A DNA stretch of 64,000 bases from Actinernus sp. WN-2022 (lineage: Eukaryota; Cnidaria; Anthozoa; Actiniaria; Actinernidae). Under the pieces are notes generated by a model. That model did no database searches. It was not told the origin of the DNA and saw nothing but the letters and a program-made list of their open reading frames with translations. Positions 19,700-31,216 of the stretch are shown here, piece by piece; within the stretch, counting starts at the first letter, position 1; each line of letters opens with the position of its first letter. The position numbers and the translations under genes were made by a program. Location of the stretch: assembly GCA_030867875.1 (NCBI GenBank), contig JAOWCC010001589.1, forward strand, positions 146,417,745 through 146,481,744. Direction: 5' to 3'.

Positions 19700-21650
19700 T
19701 CAATCGGTCCCGATATCGTATAAATATTAAACGGGAACAGATAGATGATGTATTGCGGGAGGAATAAACACTTAAGCGAGTTACTTATAATCGTTTGTTG
19801 TCAACAGGATCCTTTCGGCAACGAAGAAACATTCTGCGTACGAACTTTTCACATGTCAGCCTCTGTTCTAATCTGCTGTAACAAGTTTCTGTAAAGAGAA
19901 TATATTGGATACGTTTATACATTTTAAATGTTAGGCATTTAAGAGTGAGAGGATGACGATGAACGGTAGATACATGTCAACTAGTCTACTATATAAGAGT
20001 CTGAAAGTCAGATATCTATTTCTAGCGATACGAGTAAAGCACGAAAATTATCACAGCCGGTAGCACAACCTTTCGAGTTTGAGACTTTAAGCTAGTATAA
20101 TTTTTAACTTATGATTCAAAGCGAAGGCTTTCGTTAACAGATCACACTACAATTTCTGTACAGATAAACTCCAATCGCGGTTTACAAGGAAGGCTGCAAC
20201 TTCTGCATTGAGAACACAGAATACATTTTGAAGTCGTCCCATATCTTGATTTCCTTGATTTCATAACCATAACGTCCGTATTGATCTTACAAAATTTGTC
20301 CTCAGAATACGTCGTGACTTTTATTTTGCTTCGCTTTTTGAGATACACATAACTAAATGAAAAGCAACTCAGACGCCGGCAATATCAGTGAAGTGAAAGT
20401 AATCTTGATCTAAATTATACATGCTTTCTTGGATGTAATGTGCAACCTGAATAATATATAAATGCTGTGTTTATCACTCTCATAGCAATACCTACCTTCA
20501 ATGTGTGTGTGATCCTGAAGATTTAGATGAACAACAAGGCTTGTGTGCGTATAAAAGCACATGGCGACGTGTAACTAAAATTGAAGTGACGCTTATTTAT
20601 TATTCGGTTTTTGGCAGTATTCAAATTTTTGCGCGCCTGAAATAACACTAGTCCTTGATCCGATTGGTTAAAGCTGAGACTTCACAGGCACCGGGATATT
20701 CAATTTCATTGAATGGTGTTTTCACATGTAGGTATTATCTAACCGCGTCATCGGCAATGAACCGTACAAATTATATTGAAGTGGCGGTTTCATCCTGGCA
20801 ATGGAAACCGATAGTTATGAGATGGCCAGAGCACAAGAACATGGAGAAGTTGTCCAGGAACAAATGCTTTTATTGTCTCAGTGAGACTCCCGATCAATGA
20901 AAAACGCCGACTGCGTGATGTACCAGTTGAGAATATCTTAATACGGTTCACTTAATGCCGCGTCACATCAAGAGTATTGTATCAGCCCATCACCTAAAAC
21001 CTTCAGATGTTTCTACTTCGAATAATTCTGTGTAAACCAAGGCATGTAGCACCGAGAATTCCTGCCGAGAGAAATATATTGGCCCGGAGATGCGATTGAT
21101 GTTGAATCAGTAGACGTGAGCCGAACCCAAGCGTACTAAAACAGGCGATAAATTTCACTTGAACAATATGCATCCAATCTAACTGATCAGAACGACGCAT
21201 CTGAGTGTGAGCAAACATTCCCATGCGTTTGATGCAGCCACAACACTGAAGAAAAGCTGGGTAGATTGAACAGGTAGACAATATCCAACTAATGTGTAAT
21301 TATTATATCCTCCTCATTTTAAGTGTTATTCTCTAAAATTTATAGATCGGCTTGGCCAGATTTCGGGTACACTTTCGATCGTCTGTGAATCGAGTCTCAG
21401 TTCTCGTTTGCACTCATGCTAAACAAAACTAAATTGCCAAAGAAAGAGCTGCTAGTAAGTTTAAAAATTAACTGGTATGTGAGGTTCAGGGCTAAAACAT
21501 AGCTGATTGGTTTTAATAATTAGTCTAATTACCGGCCAACCAACTGCAACGGTTTTAAAATTTGAAGCAGGGCCTTGAAGCTATCTCTGTCTAAACCGGT
21601 TTTGTAGGCAAATGATCCTTTTTTCAACGACCCTTGCATCAGATTTGTTC
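19700..21650. other. Core of the foldback element, no gene recognised
   Basis: Two modest frames (20655-20900 plus, 21003-21281 minus) have no recognisable domain, and their composition does not argue for coding. No RNA gene or transposase is visible. The core may be host sequence trapped between two foldback arms. Confidence 0.5.
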
Positions 21651-21659
21651 TTGTGGGAT

Positions 21660-22095
21660 ATTTTGAGAAAACATCTATTCCGCAGTGCGGAATCGGGTTT
21701 TAGTACTGTCCGCTAGATTTGGTCATTTGTAGGGTATTTTGAGAAAACATCTATTCCGCAGTGCGGAATCGGGTTTTAGTACTGTCCGCTAGATTTGGTC
21801 ATTTGTAGGGTATTTTGAGAAAACATCTATTCCGCAGTGCGGAATCGGGTTTTAGTACTGTCCGCTAGATTTGGTCATTTGTAGGGTATTTTGAGAAAAC
21901 TTCTATTCCGCAGTGCGGAATCGGGGTTTAATATTGTCCGCTAGATTTGGTCATTCGTAGGGTATTTTGAGAAAAGTTATATTCCGCAGTGCGGAATCGG
22001 GGTTTGATATTGTCCGCTAGATTTGGTCATTTGTAGGGTATTTTGAGAAAACGTCTATTCCGCAGTGCGGAATCGGGGTTTACTATTGTCCGCTA
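21660..22095 (-). repeat. Minisatellite in reverse orientation, 6 copies
   Basis: Six units of about 75-77 bp carry the same 17-bp near-palindrome (attccgcagtgcggaat) and the complements of the left-array words (tttggtcatttgtagggtat, attttgagaaaac). Copies lie near 21677, 21752, 21827, 21903, 21980 and 22057. The first three are almost identical, suggesting recent local amplification, while the last three differ. Confidence 0.9.
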
Positions 22096-22545
22096 GATAT
22101 GAGGACTTTGGTTTATTTAACCTCACATATTAATCGTAAGAAATGTATTAATTTTTGCGTATATTAAAAACATGTCCTCCAGAAATGCTGTTTTTGTGAT
22201 GGTTTTGTTTTTGCACCGCCAATAATGGCCAAATATTAGAGGGACAAATTACGCTTCCGAAAAACAGTGCAATTCACACAGTTTTCATCGGAATAATCGT
22301 AAATGAGAAAAACTGATTTTAGTTGAGAATGCGTTGTCGTCAAGCGGTATGCAAAGGAACAATATATTTGGTGTTGGTTCTATGCATTCTTCTCGGATTC
22401 CCGTTCACATGCTATGTGTTAACAATAGCCACTGTTCAAGGCGTCTATCCTACACAAAGCATCATTATTCGAATATGATTAATATTCCATTAAATTCTCC
22501 TACTATCATTTTGTTTAGTTAATGCGCGTTCGCTTCGAAATAAGT

Positions 22546-23598
22546 CCACTGACTTCACTGATTACGTTCTGGACTCACAGTTTGACCTGGTTGGGTTGAC
22601 TGAAACTTGGTTTACTGCTGAGGACGTGGCTGCTCGTGCACTGCATGGCGACTCCTGACGGCTACAAGATTATCGATCATCCCCGTGTGGGTCGGAGTGT
22701 TGGCGGAGGTACCGCTCTCTTATTTAGGGACACCTTGCGCGTGTCTAAGCTAGCCGCTGGTGAGAAGTCTTCATTTGAGTTTTCTAAATGGCTTGTGACA
22801 TCTGGCTCGTATAGACTTCGTGCGGTAATTATCTACCGCGTGCCATATAGTGCTGAGCATCTTGTGTCAACTAATGTTTTCTTTGCTGAGTTTTCTGACT
22901 ACATGGTGTCCATTATATTGGCTCCTGAATAGCTGGTCATGATGGGATATTTAAATATCCATGTGGACGTGCTTGGTGACAGGGATGCAAGGAAGCTACA
23001 AGATTTATTTGAATCATTGTGTCTTCAGCAACATGTTGTGGGGGCCACTCACATCCAAGGACACACCCTGGATCTGATTGTACCGCGCAAATCGCAGTCC
23101 GTGGTCTCTATGCCACGGATTGATCGCCTATTTTCGGATCACTTTAGTGTTACTTGTAGCTTCCAAATGCCTAAGCCGGCTGTTTCTGTTTAGGAACATA
23201 GCTATAGGAATATTAAAGCTGTTGACATTGATCAACTAAGAAAAGATCTTAGTGACTCTGAGTTGTGTACTTACCCCCCCCCCCCCCCCCCCCCCCCCCC
23301 CCACTCTACCCTCACGGACATCTTGAACCGTCATGCCCCTCTCAAGACCAGGGTTGTAACTGTTAGGCGACGCCTACCATGGTTCAATGGTGATATAAGA
23401 GAAGCCAAGAGGGCTAGACGCAGGGCTGAGAAGCGCTGGAGGAGGACTAAGTCTCCGACAGACTTTGGACGCTATAAGACCTGCAGGAACCGTGTCACTT
23501 ATTTATTGAATAACGCGCGTACAGCGTTTTATAAAGATTTTATCGAGGACAACAGTGGCGATCAGAGTAAACTTTTAGGTCTACGAAGAATTTTCTGA
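22546..23598 (+). pseudogene. LINE B endonuclease region
   Basis: Endonuclease blocks are visible: LVGLTETWFT (near 22590), VGRSVGGGTALLFRD, AVIIYRVPYS, HIQGHTLDLIV and SDHFSVTCSF. After a stop at about 23193 and the poly-C run, a basic linker of the LINE type follows (NRHAPLKTRVVTVRRRLPWFN and a KRARRRAEKRWRR stretch). Frame breaks lie at 22640, 22930 and 23193. Confidence 0.75.
23274..23302. repeat. Poly-C homopolymer (29 C) inside LINE B
   Basis: The run lies where the LINE coding sequence should be continuous, between the endonuclease and the NRHAPLKTR linker. It has therefore either expanded or been inserted in the coding sequence. The true length is uncertain. Confidence 0.85.
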
Positions 23599-23657
23599 AG
23601 CAAGGTACTGAAGTCCAGTTTCCACCACATGATGATAGCTATCAACTGGTTAATGGT

Positions 23658-25760
23658 ATGGGGAATTTCTTTGTTAAGAAGGTATCTGATATTCGGATGG
23701 ATCTTGATGCTGCGGCACAAAGTTGTTCTGAATTCTCAAAATATGACTTTGCTCGTCCTGTGGAAGAATCATTTAACGAGTTTAAGCTTCTAGACGATGA
23801 TGACGTTTTAGAGTTGGTGAAGAAATCTGCCAAGAAATTTTGTGCTTTGGACCCGATGCCTACTCCACTGGTAGCAGAGTGTATTGATGTTCTTTTGTCT
23901 GTAATTAAAAGGATGATCAATCAATCTCTTAATACTGCCTCCTTTCCTGATTCATGGAAGGAAGCTTTTGTAAACCCTCTTCTTAAGAAGCATGGCCTGG
24001 ATCTTCTGTTTAAAAACTATCGTCCAGTTAGTAATCTTCCTTATGTGTCTAAATTGACAGAACGCTCAGTAATCAGATCATCTGCTTGTACATATGTCTT
24101 CCAATGGTCTTTACCCTGCTTTGCAGTCGGCGTATAGTCAACACTATAGTACTGAAACCGGCTGCTCTTTTGAAGATGAAGAATGGCATCCTTATGAATA
24201 TGAACAAGGGTCACGTGACCTTGCTAGTTCTTTTAGATTTAAAGACCCTTTAGCACGCCCCGTGATACTTTGCGCGAAACCCGTGTTTTTGTTTTGATTT
24301 CGTGTTCACTGACTGTGACGAGCGCTTAACTCAACAACCGTCGTCAAAATTCTATGGACCTCTAGGAAACTTTATATAAACGGAAATAATGTCTAGTTTA
24401 AGAAAGCCCTAAAATCGATTCAGCGTTGAAAGCTGAGATTTATTCATTAATCAAACATCCACAAAGGTAGAACTTGGAAGAGAACTTGATGCTGGACGTT
24501 ATTTAATTATTCAGCGCGTTCTATGATTTTAAAACTGATGCACGAACACTTACATGCATTTCATATCAGATTATTGAGCACAAACAGTTCGATTATTGAT
24601 CAAATACACATCTAACTAATAATCTAGATGAGGAATAAGTCAAGCAACAACATACAGCAATAGAAAATCAGTAGCAGCAATAACTTTATTTGTTCGCTTT
24701 ATTTGATCATGGTATTCTGATCACGAGTCTTCAGTCAAGGTTTGGAGTCTCGGGCAAAATCCTGGAATGGTTTTCAGCGTACTTAAGGAACAGAAGTCAA
24801 CGTGTCTCGGTTAATGGGATTCTCTCTGACAGTTTTACTTTGCAGTGCGGTGTTCCTCACAGATCCTGCCTTGGTCCTTTATTGTTTATCATTTACACAT
24901 CCAAGCTTTTAGAGATTGTAAACGCACATATCTTGCTTTTAAACCGGATTCGCAAGTAAATCAAGAAGAGGTAATTATAGTAATGCAGCACTGTATAGAG
25001 GATATTCGTCAATGGATGCTGACTGACCGGCTCAGACAAGCTTAACGATGATAAAACTGAGTATTTACTTATAGGAACAAGACAACAATTGTCTAAGGTC
25101 AGCACGGGTTCTCTTGCTGTTGGTGACCACCAGATTGCTCCAGCTCAAGAGGCCAGGAATCTGGGCTGCTGGTTTGATCAGCAACTTTGTATGGGGACAC
25201 ATATCAATAGGATTTGTAATGCGTCTTATTTTCACTTGCATAACATCAGATGCATTAGGAAGTGTTTATCAACTGAATCAACTAAAAAGTTAGTGCATGG
25301 TCTAGTTACTAGTAGAATTGACTAAAGCAATAGTTTATTATATGGCCGGTTTGCCGCAAACACAGTTGTCTAAGATACAGCGTGTCCAGAACACAGCTGC
25401 GCGCCTTATTTTCAATGTTTCCCACTTTGATCATATATCGCCTGTGCTCTTTAAGCTTCACTGGCTGCCAGTGCAATTTAGAATTAAATTTAAGATACTA
25501 TAATTACATTTAAAGCTATTCACGGGCTAGCGCCTGAATATATAAATGATTTATTTTTCATTAAGGGTGCATCGCGTTATTCTTTAAGATCAAATAACGA
25601 ACTTCTCCTTGAGTTGCCAAGAGAGCGAACAAAGAGGACATTGGGGGACAGGGCCTTTTGTGCTGCTGCCCCTAAAGTATGGAACTCGCTACCATGTAGT
25701 ATTCGTAATTGTAGAGCCTTAGATAATTTTAAGAATATGTTGAAAACGCATTTATTATAA
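23658..25760 (+). pseudogene. LINE B reverse transcriptase, split by an insertion
   Basis: The finger region reads KNYRPVSNLPYVSKLTER. Motif A starts as LLVLLDL near 24220-24245 and breaks off. It resumes near 24700 with LFDHGILITSL. The CGVPHRSCLGPLLFIIYTS block is motif B with the usual Gln replaced. The C-terminal tail runs to 25760 (APKVWNSLPCSIRN). The intervening 24254-24700 is foreign. Motif C is not clearly readable near 24930. Confidence 0.75.
24254..24700. other. About 450-bp insertion of unknown type in LINE B
   Basis: This segment separates the two halves of reverse transcriptase motif A. It has no frame continuing either side and no obvious inverted ends or A-box and B-box. The breakpoints are known only to within about 10 bp, so no target duplication could be defined. 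It may be an unclassified SINE or MITE. Confidence 0.5.
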
Positions 25761-25950
25761 GTTAGCTTTTAATAACTAAGATCTATTAGAATTATTTTAT
25801 GTATTCTTTTAATTTTACCTTATTATAGTTTTACTGTGGTTTTAGCTCAATTCTTATATTATTGTATATTTCTGTTTTTAATAGTTAATTTTGTGATGCG
25901 CAGGCGATCATATATTCATGCAGCCTGCGCACTATAAATGTAAATTATTA

Positions 25951-27153
25951 TTATTTTAGGCACATTCTTCTGAATGAAACAAATAGTAATTATTCGAAAT
26001 TGGACGGCAAATGTTACCTTTACCTTCTACATTTAGTTTTCTTAAAGAGCGATACTATACAATAACATTATTATGAAGCGAGATCTTACTGACCTGTGTT
26101 CCCAATTTAGATTTGTTATTTAAGGATATTATTTAGCTGTCATGGCATTTAAAACCAAAAGTACAAGAACAAGAACAATAAGTTTGTTTTACTCTAGATG
26201 ATGGAATGTTACACGTGAAAAGGATAGAAAAGAAATATGTAATAGAGCTATCGCGTCGGAACTACCTGGTTGGTCAGGAATAAATATATATAATGTATAT
26301 ACAGAAACAAAAAGGTAAAAGGTTGTATAAATTAATGTTACCAGATACCTTCGCGGGTCTCTCTCGTTAATAGATAATAAATTTTGTACGCGCGTTGTTT
26401 TAAAGAAAACTATAGAAACCTATATACCTCTGTAAAGATTATGAAGTGCAGAATACGTTGTTTAAAAAAACATTTAATTGTAAAGCAATGCTAAGCCAAC
26501 GAACGCAAAACTGACATGGTTTATAAAAGTGAATTCGCAGCCTTCGGGTTAACGCATAAGAACAATTCAACTGCACAATGTCAATTAGCATGTGACAGCC
26601 TAAGAAGGGTCTGAGCATTTGTTAATATTTTACTTCATTCAAATACAATTCATTCTTAAAGTTTTAGTCTTCAATCAGTGTCCGAGTCGCACTACGCGGG
26701 ATACTCTACGAGGAAAAATTATTTGAATATTGCTAAACGCTCACTCCATTTTCTTTGTCAGTAACTTATCTGTCTTTTGTCCGAGGTTTATCAAAATCTG
26801 GCAAGTCTGCATACCCTATTAATTCATTCAAAGAGAGGGAATACGAAGAAAAACTTAATATATATACTTAATATGTTCTGCACTGATGAGCTCACAAAGA
26901 GCGAAACAGTACTGTCTGCAGATTGAGTATTATAGCCCCTTAACTTTGGTTTTGTTGAGCACTCTTTTTCAGATTGTACCATTGCTGTTTGCATTAATGC
27001 TGGCCCACTACTCTGTAGTTTGAGCACTTTGGCATGGTACAGTGAACCTTTTAAACTGCCTTGTTGCAAGCTTCATAGCTAAGGTTCAGTCTGAAATCTC
27101 TGTTCTGCACTGATGAGCTCACAAAGAGCGAAACAGTACTGTCTGCAGATTGA

Positions 27154-27205
<52 letters not shown>

Positions 27206-27208
27206 TCA
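25951..27208. other. Intron 1 segment with a direct repeat and TA microsatellite
   Basis: No gene is supported. A 54-bp segment starting gttctgcactgatgagctca occurs at 26875 and again at 27102, each time ending at attgagtat. The second copy is followed by a (TA)n run at about 27155-27202. Confidence 0.6.
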
Positions 27209-27350
27209 ATGCCAAAAAGGTTGTCCAGCAGAACATAATATAATACTTTAATATCCATTGTTTTGGCCTATTGTCTTGGTCTAGACAATAGCCCAAAACA
27301 ATGGATATTATAGTATTATATTATGTTCTGCTGGACAACCTTTTTGGCAT
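27209..27350. mobile_element. Palindromic MITE of 142 bp
   Basis: From atgccaaaaaggttgtccag at 27209 to its complement ending at 27350, the two arms of about 65 bp are almost perfect reverse complements, with a loop of only a few bases near 27278 (ggtctaga). It lies next to a TA run, consistent with a TA-targeting family (Tc1/mariner-like MITE), but the family is an inference. Confidence 0.75.
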
Positions 27351-27440
27351 AACTGAAGAGTGGATCGACTTCACGTCGGTCTACGAAACAGATTTGTATT
27401 AAATCTATGTACTCAAAAATTGAGTAGTCTACACATTGGC

Positions 27441-27472
<32 letters not shown>

Positions 27473-27540
27473 GAGCGTTAGATATACTTAGAGATATAAC
27501 AGTAGTTCCAAGAGTTGGCTTTAACAAAATATATAAAATA

Positions 27541-27726
27541 TCACAGTAGAAATATGTTTGGATTCAAAAGTCCAACACTGCTAAAGTTGTTGATCATTAC
27601 GCTTTTGAAAGGCATAGTGGTGTTGAAATAATATATGGTTAAGTTCTTTTCCAACAAATTTTGTAGTCTGGTAAGGATAGGTTGTTCAAATATTTTAGAG
27701 AAAATAGGTAAAAGAGAAATTGCCAT
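27541..27726 (-). pseudogene. Non-LTR reverse transcriptase fragment
   Basis: About 60 residues on the minus strand contain ISLLPIFSKIFEQPILTRLQ, the conserved finger-region block of non-LTR reverse transcriptases (usually preceded by a YRP-type motif, which is missing). No other part of the element is present. It is a third LINE family, distinct in sequence from LINE A and B, whose matching blocks read ISNLMFISK and VSNLPYVSK. Confidence 0.6.
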
Positions 27727-29177
27727 ATAATTAGTAAAATTTAATATGGATATATATATATATATATTTTTTCATGAAAGCAACCGTTGATGATGGAATC
27801 ATTTATAATCTGTTCTAGAGGTGTGGGAATAAGATGACTAACTAGTTTAATAATTTATTAACTGTATTGTCTTTTCGTGAAATAATAACAACAAACGAAA
27901 CATAATTTACAACTGAAAGCATGCCTAGATAGTAAGATCAGTCTGCGTATTACATCTCACTCAGAAACTGCCACCAGTTTTAAAGAGTCTTCGCGAATAC
28001 ATAATATTCTTTCAGGAGCTTTGAGATATAACCATAACCGCCTGCCTACGTTCCTAAGCAGCATGTCTCCAATCAAGATATATTGATTAATATCGACCAT
28101 TTGCCTATCGGTCGCCGCTCACTTCAAACGTTTTTCACGGTCGCACCAAATATTACAGTTTTTCTTCATTTCTTTTTCCACTAAAACTATTTTACAGGAC
28201 AACTGGAGGAAGCTCTAAACCAAGTGAACAGGAACGTTTGTACAGCGACTGTTTTTTATTTTTTTTATTTTCCAAGCCACCAGCAAAGGAAAGAGTTGAG
28301 ACGGTTTATAAATCTGTTTGAAACATATTTAGACAAACGTTTGCGGTTTTGTATGAAACGTTAACGTTCATGCAAAAAAAAAAAAGACAAACTGTCCAGT
28401 ATCAATATTTAAAGGTAAAAGGGCCGAATTGCTGGATATTAGGCAATTTCTGACAAGAGCTTTCTGAGAAAATTGAACTGAATGGTTCATTTGAATTGGC
28501 AGTGACAATGATTCCGGCTGAAACTACACCTACTCCAATACCTGCGAATATGCAGAGGTGTACAAAATGAACTAAAACGAAGAACTAAAAACGTTATCTA
28601 ATGTTTTGAATATATAATTAGACAATTATTGGGTTCAGTTTTCGCATGATAGCCAAAGTATCAAGATTTCGATCTGTAGTATCAAACTTCGGCTCCGGCT
28701 GATAACACAGACCTTGGTCTTGACAATTTTCGTTGTCATGCTCAACCTCATCTATCCAATAATTGGTTGTTTTTATTTAGCCAAGTTTTTCATATATAAC
28801 CTGTGACTTCATTGGTTGATTTATGGTCACCTCACATAAGTCAGAGCATAACAATTTCCAGTTGTTGCCCGCCACGTGATAACATCGTGATAACTGGCTA
28901 GCTAAAGGCGGGAAATATTTGTTTACCATAACGTAAAGATCTTCATCAAAAACGTACCTTTTTCGTCGAAAGAAAGCCTTTAAAATGGAACCAGCTCCAT
29001 AGAAACAATTTACGTCTTTATCGAGCATGAGAGAAATAAATTGGTAACTAAAATAAGATGCAATAAACGAAAATTAAAAAGCTACTAAAAATGCCGTAGT
29101 GACGCTGGCAGCAGCTTCCCGAAGAGAAGACGACAAACCTCGCTCAGATAGTAAAACGTATGTATATAAAACAAAAC

Positions 29178-29320
29178 ACTTAATGACTGTTCGCTCGGGA
29201 AACCAGTGAGTTTTGTTTCCCTCGACTCTCGATGCTTCCCTCGACTGGCGTCTCTGGAAACATCGAGAGTCTCGGTAAACAAAACTCACCCTTTCCCTCG
29301 GGGCCAGTCATTAAGTGTAT
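29178..29320. repeat. Foldback MITE of about 143 bp
   Basis: Terminal words acacttaatgactg (left) and cagtcattaagtgt (right) are exact complements. Further inside, gtgagttttgttt and actctcgatg pair with their complements after small gaps. It lies 70 bp downstream of exon 1's donor side, within intron 1. Confidence 0.7.
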
Positions 29321-29389
29321 GTTGTTCAGATTTCAGATAATTTTAGTTTTATTTAGCTTTTTTCTTCCTGACTAATCAGCTATTCTTAC

Positions 29390-29680
29390 CTCTGACACAG
29401 TAGATGTGAAAGGTCCATCAAACTCATACAATGTACAGTTACTACAGCATTTCTTAAGAGGGCACGTCACGTTAGGAGTGCTGCAGTGAAACTGAGGAGT
29501 CCCCATAGCGAAAACCAGTGCACTAAACTGACCCATCATCGGGAGTATCAACAGGTTTAAACCGAAGTACATGATTCGTTGATATTTGCCAAATGATCTC
29601 ACGTGATCGAAGACATCGTCAAACTGGCGATCCTTTCGTGCAACTTTAGGCCGATCGCTCTGATCGGTATGTTCAGCCAT
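29390..29680 (-). CDS. SLC22-like organic ion transporter, exon 1 (gene start)
   Basis: This first coding exon has 97 codons, from ATG at 29680 to a GTAAGA donor (plus-strand 29384-29389), phase 0. The N-terminus has FDDVFDHVRSFGKYQR, the SLC22 pattern, followed by transmembrane helix 1 (LNLLILPMMGQFSALVF). The extracellular loop is Cys-rich (CSTPNVTCPLKKCCSNC) and has two N-glycosylation sequons (NVT, NCT). Splicing to exon 2 gives the conserved SE-W junction. The gene belongs to the major facilitator superfamily and should move organic cations, anions or carnitine-like solutes across the plasma membrane; the substrate cannot be told. Introns 1 and 3 (10.8 and 7.9 kb) are filled with transposons. 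The last exons, encoding helices 7-12, are not visible. Confidence 0.88.
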
Positions 29681-29762
29681 CCTACGAGTTGGTAAATAAC
29701 AACATCAGTCATTTAAAGCGCCTATGAAATGGCCTATCTCATTTGAAAATCCTTTGGCTAAC

Positions 29763-30220
29763 TATAGAATACCCCGCCACTCCAGCTAGATGGTATATTC
29801 AGTGCTACCACGGTCCCGCAGTCAGCTTTATTCATATTCATGCATCGACCATGGGACTGCGGGACTGCGTTGCCACTTAGTTCAACGTCGTACCGATATT
29901 AATATTCATGTGTCGACTATGGGACTGTGGGACTGAGTTGCCACTTAGTTCAACGTCTTACTGATATTAATATTCATGCGTCGACTGCGGGACTGCTTTG
30001 CCAAAAGCTATCGCGACTGCGGACTATGGGACTGCGGGACTGAGTTGCCACTTAGTTCAACGTCTTACATATATTAATATTTATGCATCGACTATTGGAC
30101 TGCGGGACTGCGTTGCCACTTAGTTCTATATCCTTCGTTCTAAAAAAGCTATCGCGTCTGCGGTACCACGGTAGCACTAACTAAATAACATAGCTTCAAA
30201 AAGTGGCGGGGTATTCTATA
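29763..30220. mobile_element. 458-bp MITE with internal tandem repeats
   Basis: The ends tatagaataccccgccact (29763) and agtggcggggtattctata (ending 30220) are exact 19-bp inverted repeats. Inside are four copies of a roughly 80-bp unit built from gggactgcgggactg, gttgccacttagttcaacgt and attaatattcatgc. A TA at each outer edge could be the duplicated target. It lies just upstream of the SLC22 start codon, so it may affect that promoter region. Confidence 0.8.
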
Positions 30221-30931
30221 ATCGCTCCAATCCTTTCAACCTGAGGAAGGATGGCGTTTTCTGTTTGTCAATACTGACCTTATCTCCGTTCCAGAGATAT
30301 TGAGGTTTTTCTAATATGCACATTAGATTACCAAAGACGTCAAAAGATTGATACGGCCAGGGGACAAATCACAAAATGAAAGAATATATTTGCTAAGAGT
30401 GGTTAAAAACAATTAAAATTTTGCACATGTATGGTAATGAGAAAAATATACTTATATAAATCGCTGTATTGCTATGGAAACACTCCCAGTCCAAACTTGG
30501 CCCCAGAAAACCTCCTTTCACCTTGTACATAAATTTGATTTGATTCATTCGCATACAATGCCTACACTGTTCCATGTATTCTGATACACCTGCAGCAGTA
30601 AATTGTTTTAACGAAGGAGAAATCATGTAATTGTTTCTTTTCATTGAATTAGCCTGGGACTACGTTCTTGTTTAATTAATCAGTGTTGTATGGGATACAC
30701 ATAGGTCATCATGTGCTTACTCCGAGCCAGAGGCTCATGTTTAAAACGGAGGCTCATGTTATAATAATAATAAACATATAAGATACATATAAAGACCAAT
30801 AATATCTAAATTATAATATGAATATTTACGAATAATCTAAGAATATAATCCCAACTGACCGACCCACTCAAGGCTAAGAACACTCGCCCTAGCCCTAAAT
30901 ACAACACAAAAACTGTTATATTATAACAAAT

Positions 30932-31216
30932 TTACACGAGGCAGTAATTGCATTTGCAACTAAACTTAAAATTACTAAAGTCAAATGATTCTAGTTGGTA
31001 ACGAAATTCCTTAATTGTGTTGGAATTCTTGATGGTTGTAGGTAGTTTGTTCCATAGGTGAGATAGTAGGTTAGGTATATGAATTATGGTAATAGCGACT
31101 ATTGTAAGCTGGTTGGTAAGATTGTGCCCACCAATCCTTAAACGATATTTAGTTTGATGAGTTTGAAAAACGTTAGCAATATATCTAGGACCATTTTCCT
31201 TTAAACATTTATGCAT
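30932..31216 (-). pseudogene. LINE 3' fragment (C-terminal tail of a reverse transcriptase)
   Basis: A 94-residue minus-strand frame has the tail signature of CR1/L2-like elements: SHLWNKLPTTIKNSNTIKEF followed by a Cys-containing end (CKCNYC). The rest of the element is missing, as is usual for 5'-truncated copies. Sequence downstream on the minus strand is AT-rich with tataataataat. Confidence 0.65.

Larger units (their letters stand above)
18697..22339. mobile_element. 3.6-kb foldback element with mirrored minisatellites
   Basis: The ends are inverted copies. The left end starts at 18701 with AACGCATTCTCAACTAAAAT. The same sequence, reverse-complemented, ends at 22335. The flanks share the 4-bp GTCG (18697-18700 and 22336-22339), a possible target duplication. 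Inside each end is an array of about 75-bp units, in opposite orientation (19100-19650 and 21660-22095). The 2-kb core (19700-21650) shows no transposase. Its longest frames match nothing I know. Foldback elements with tandem repeats in their terminal inverted repeats are a known form. Mobilisation by another element's transposase is inferred. The host site is SLC22 intron 1. Confidence 0.65.
22345..25950 (+). mobile_element. LINE B, CR1/L2-like non-LTR retrotransposon (dead, interrupted)
   Basis: This second plus-strand element of the same general class as LINE A lies antisense in SLC22 intron 1. It shows endonuclease and reverse transcriptase in order, with a 29-C run inside the linker and about 450 bp of foreign sequence inside the reverse transcriptase. 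The 3' end has an AT-rich tail with a tattattattt stretch near 25950. It begins a few bases after the foldback element. Many stops and shifts show it is inactive. Confidence 0.78.
27351..29389. other. Remainder of intron 1 with LINE scrap and small MITEs
   Basis: The sequence is AT-rich, with TA microsatellites at 27440-27469 and 27750-27767. It contains a reverse transcriptase fragment (27541-27726) and a foldback MITE (29178-29320). Otherwise nothing recognisable lies between 27770 and 29170. Confidence 0.5.

Noticed and set aside
21003..21281. 92-codon minus-strand frame in the foldback core as a transposase
   Set aside because: No catalytic motif or known fold pattern; isolated frame.
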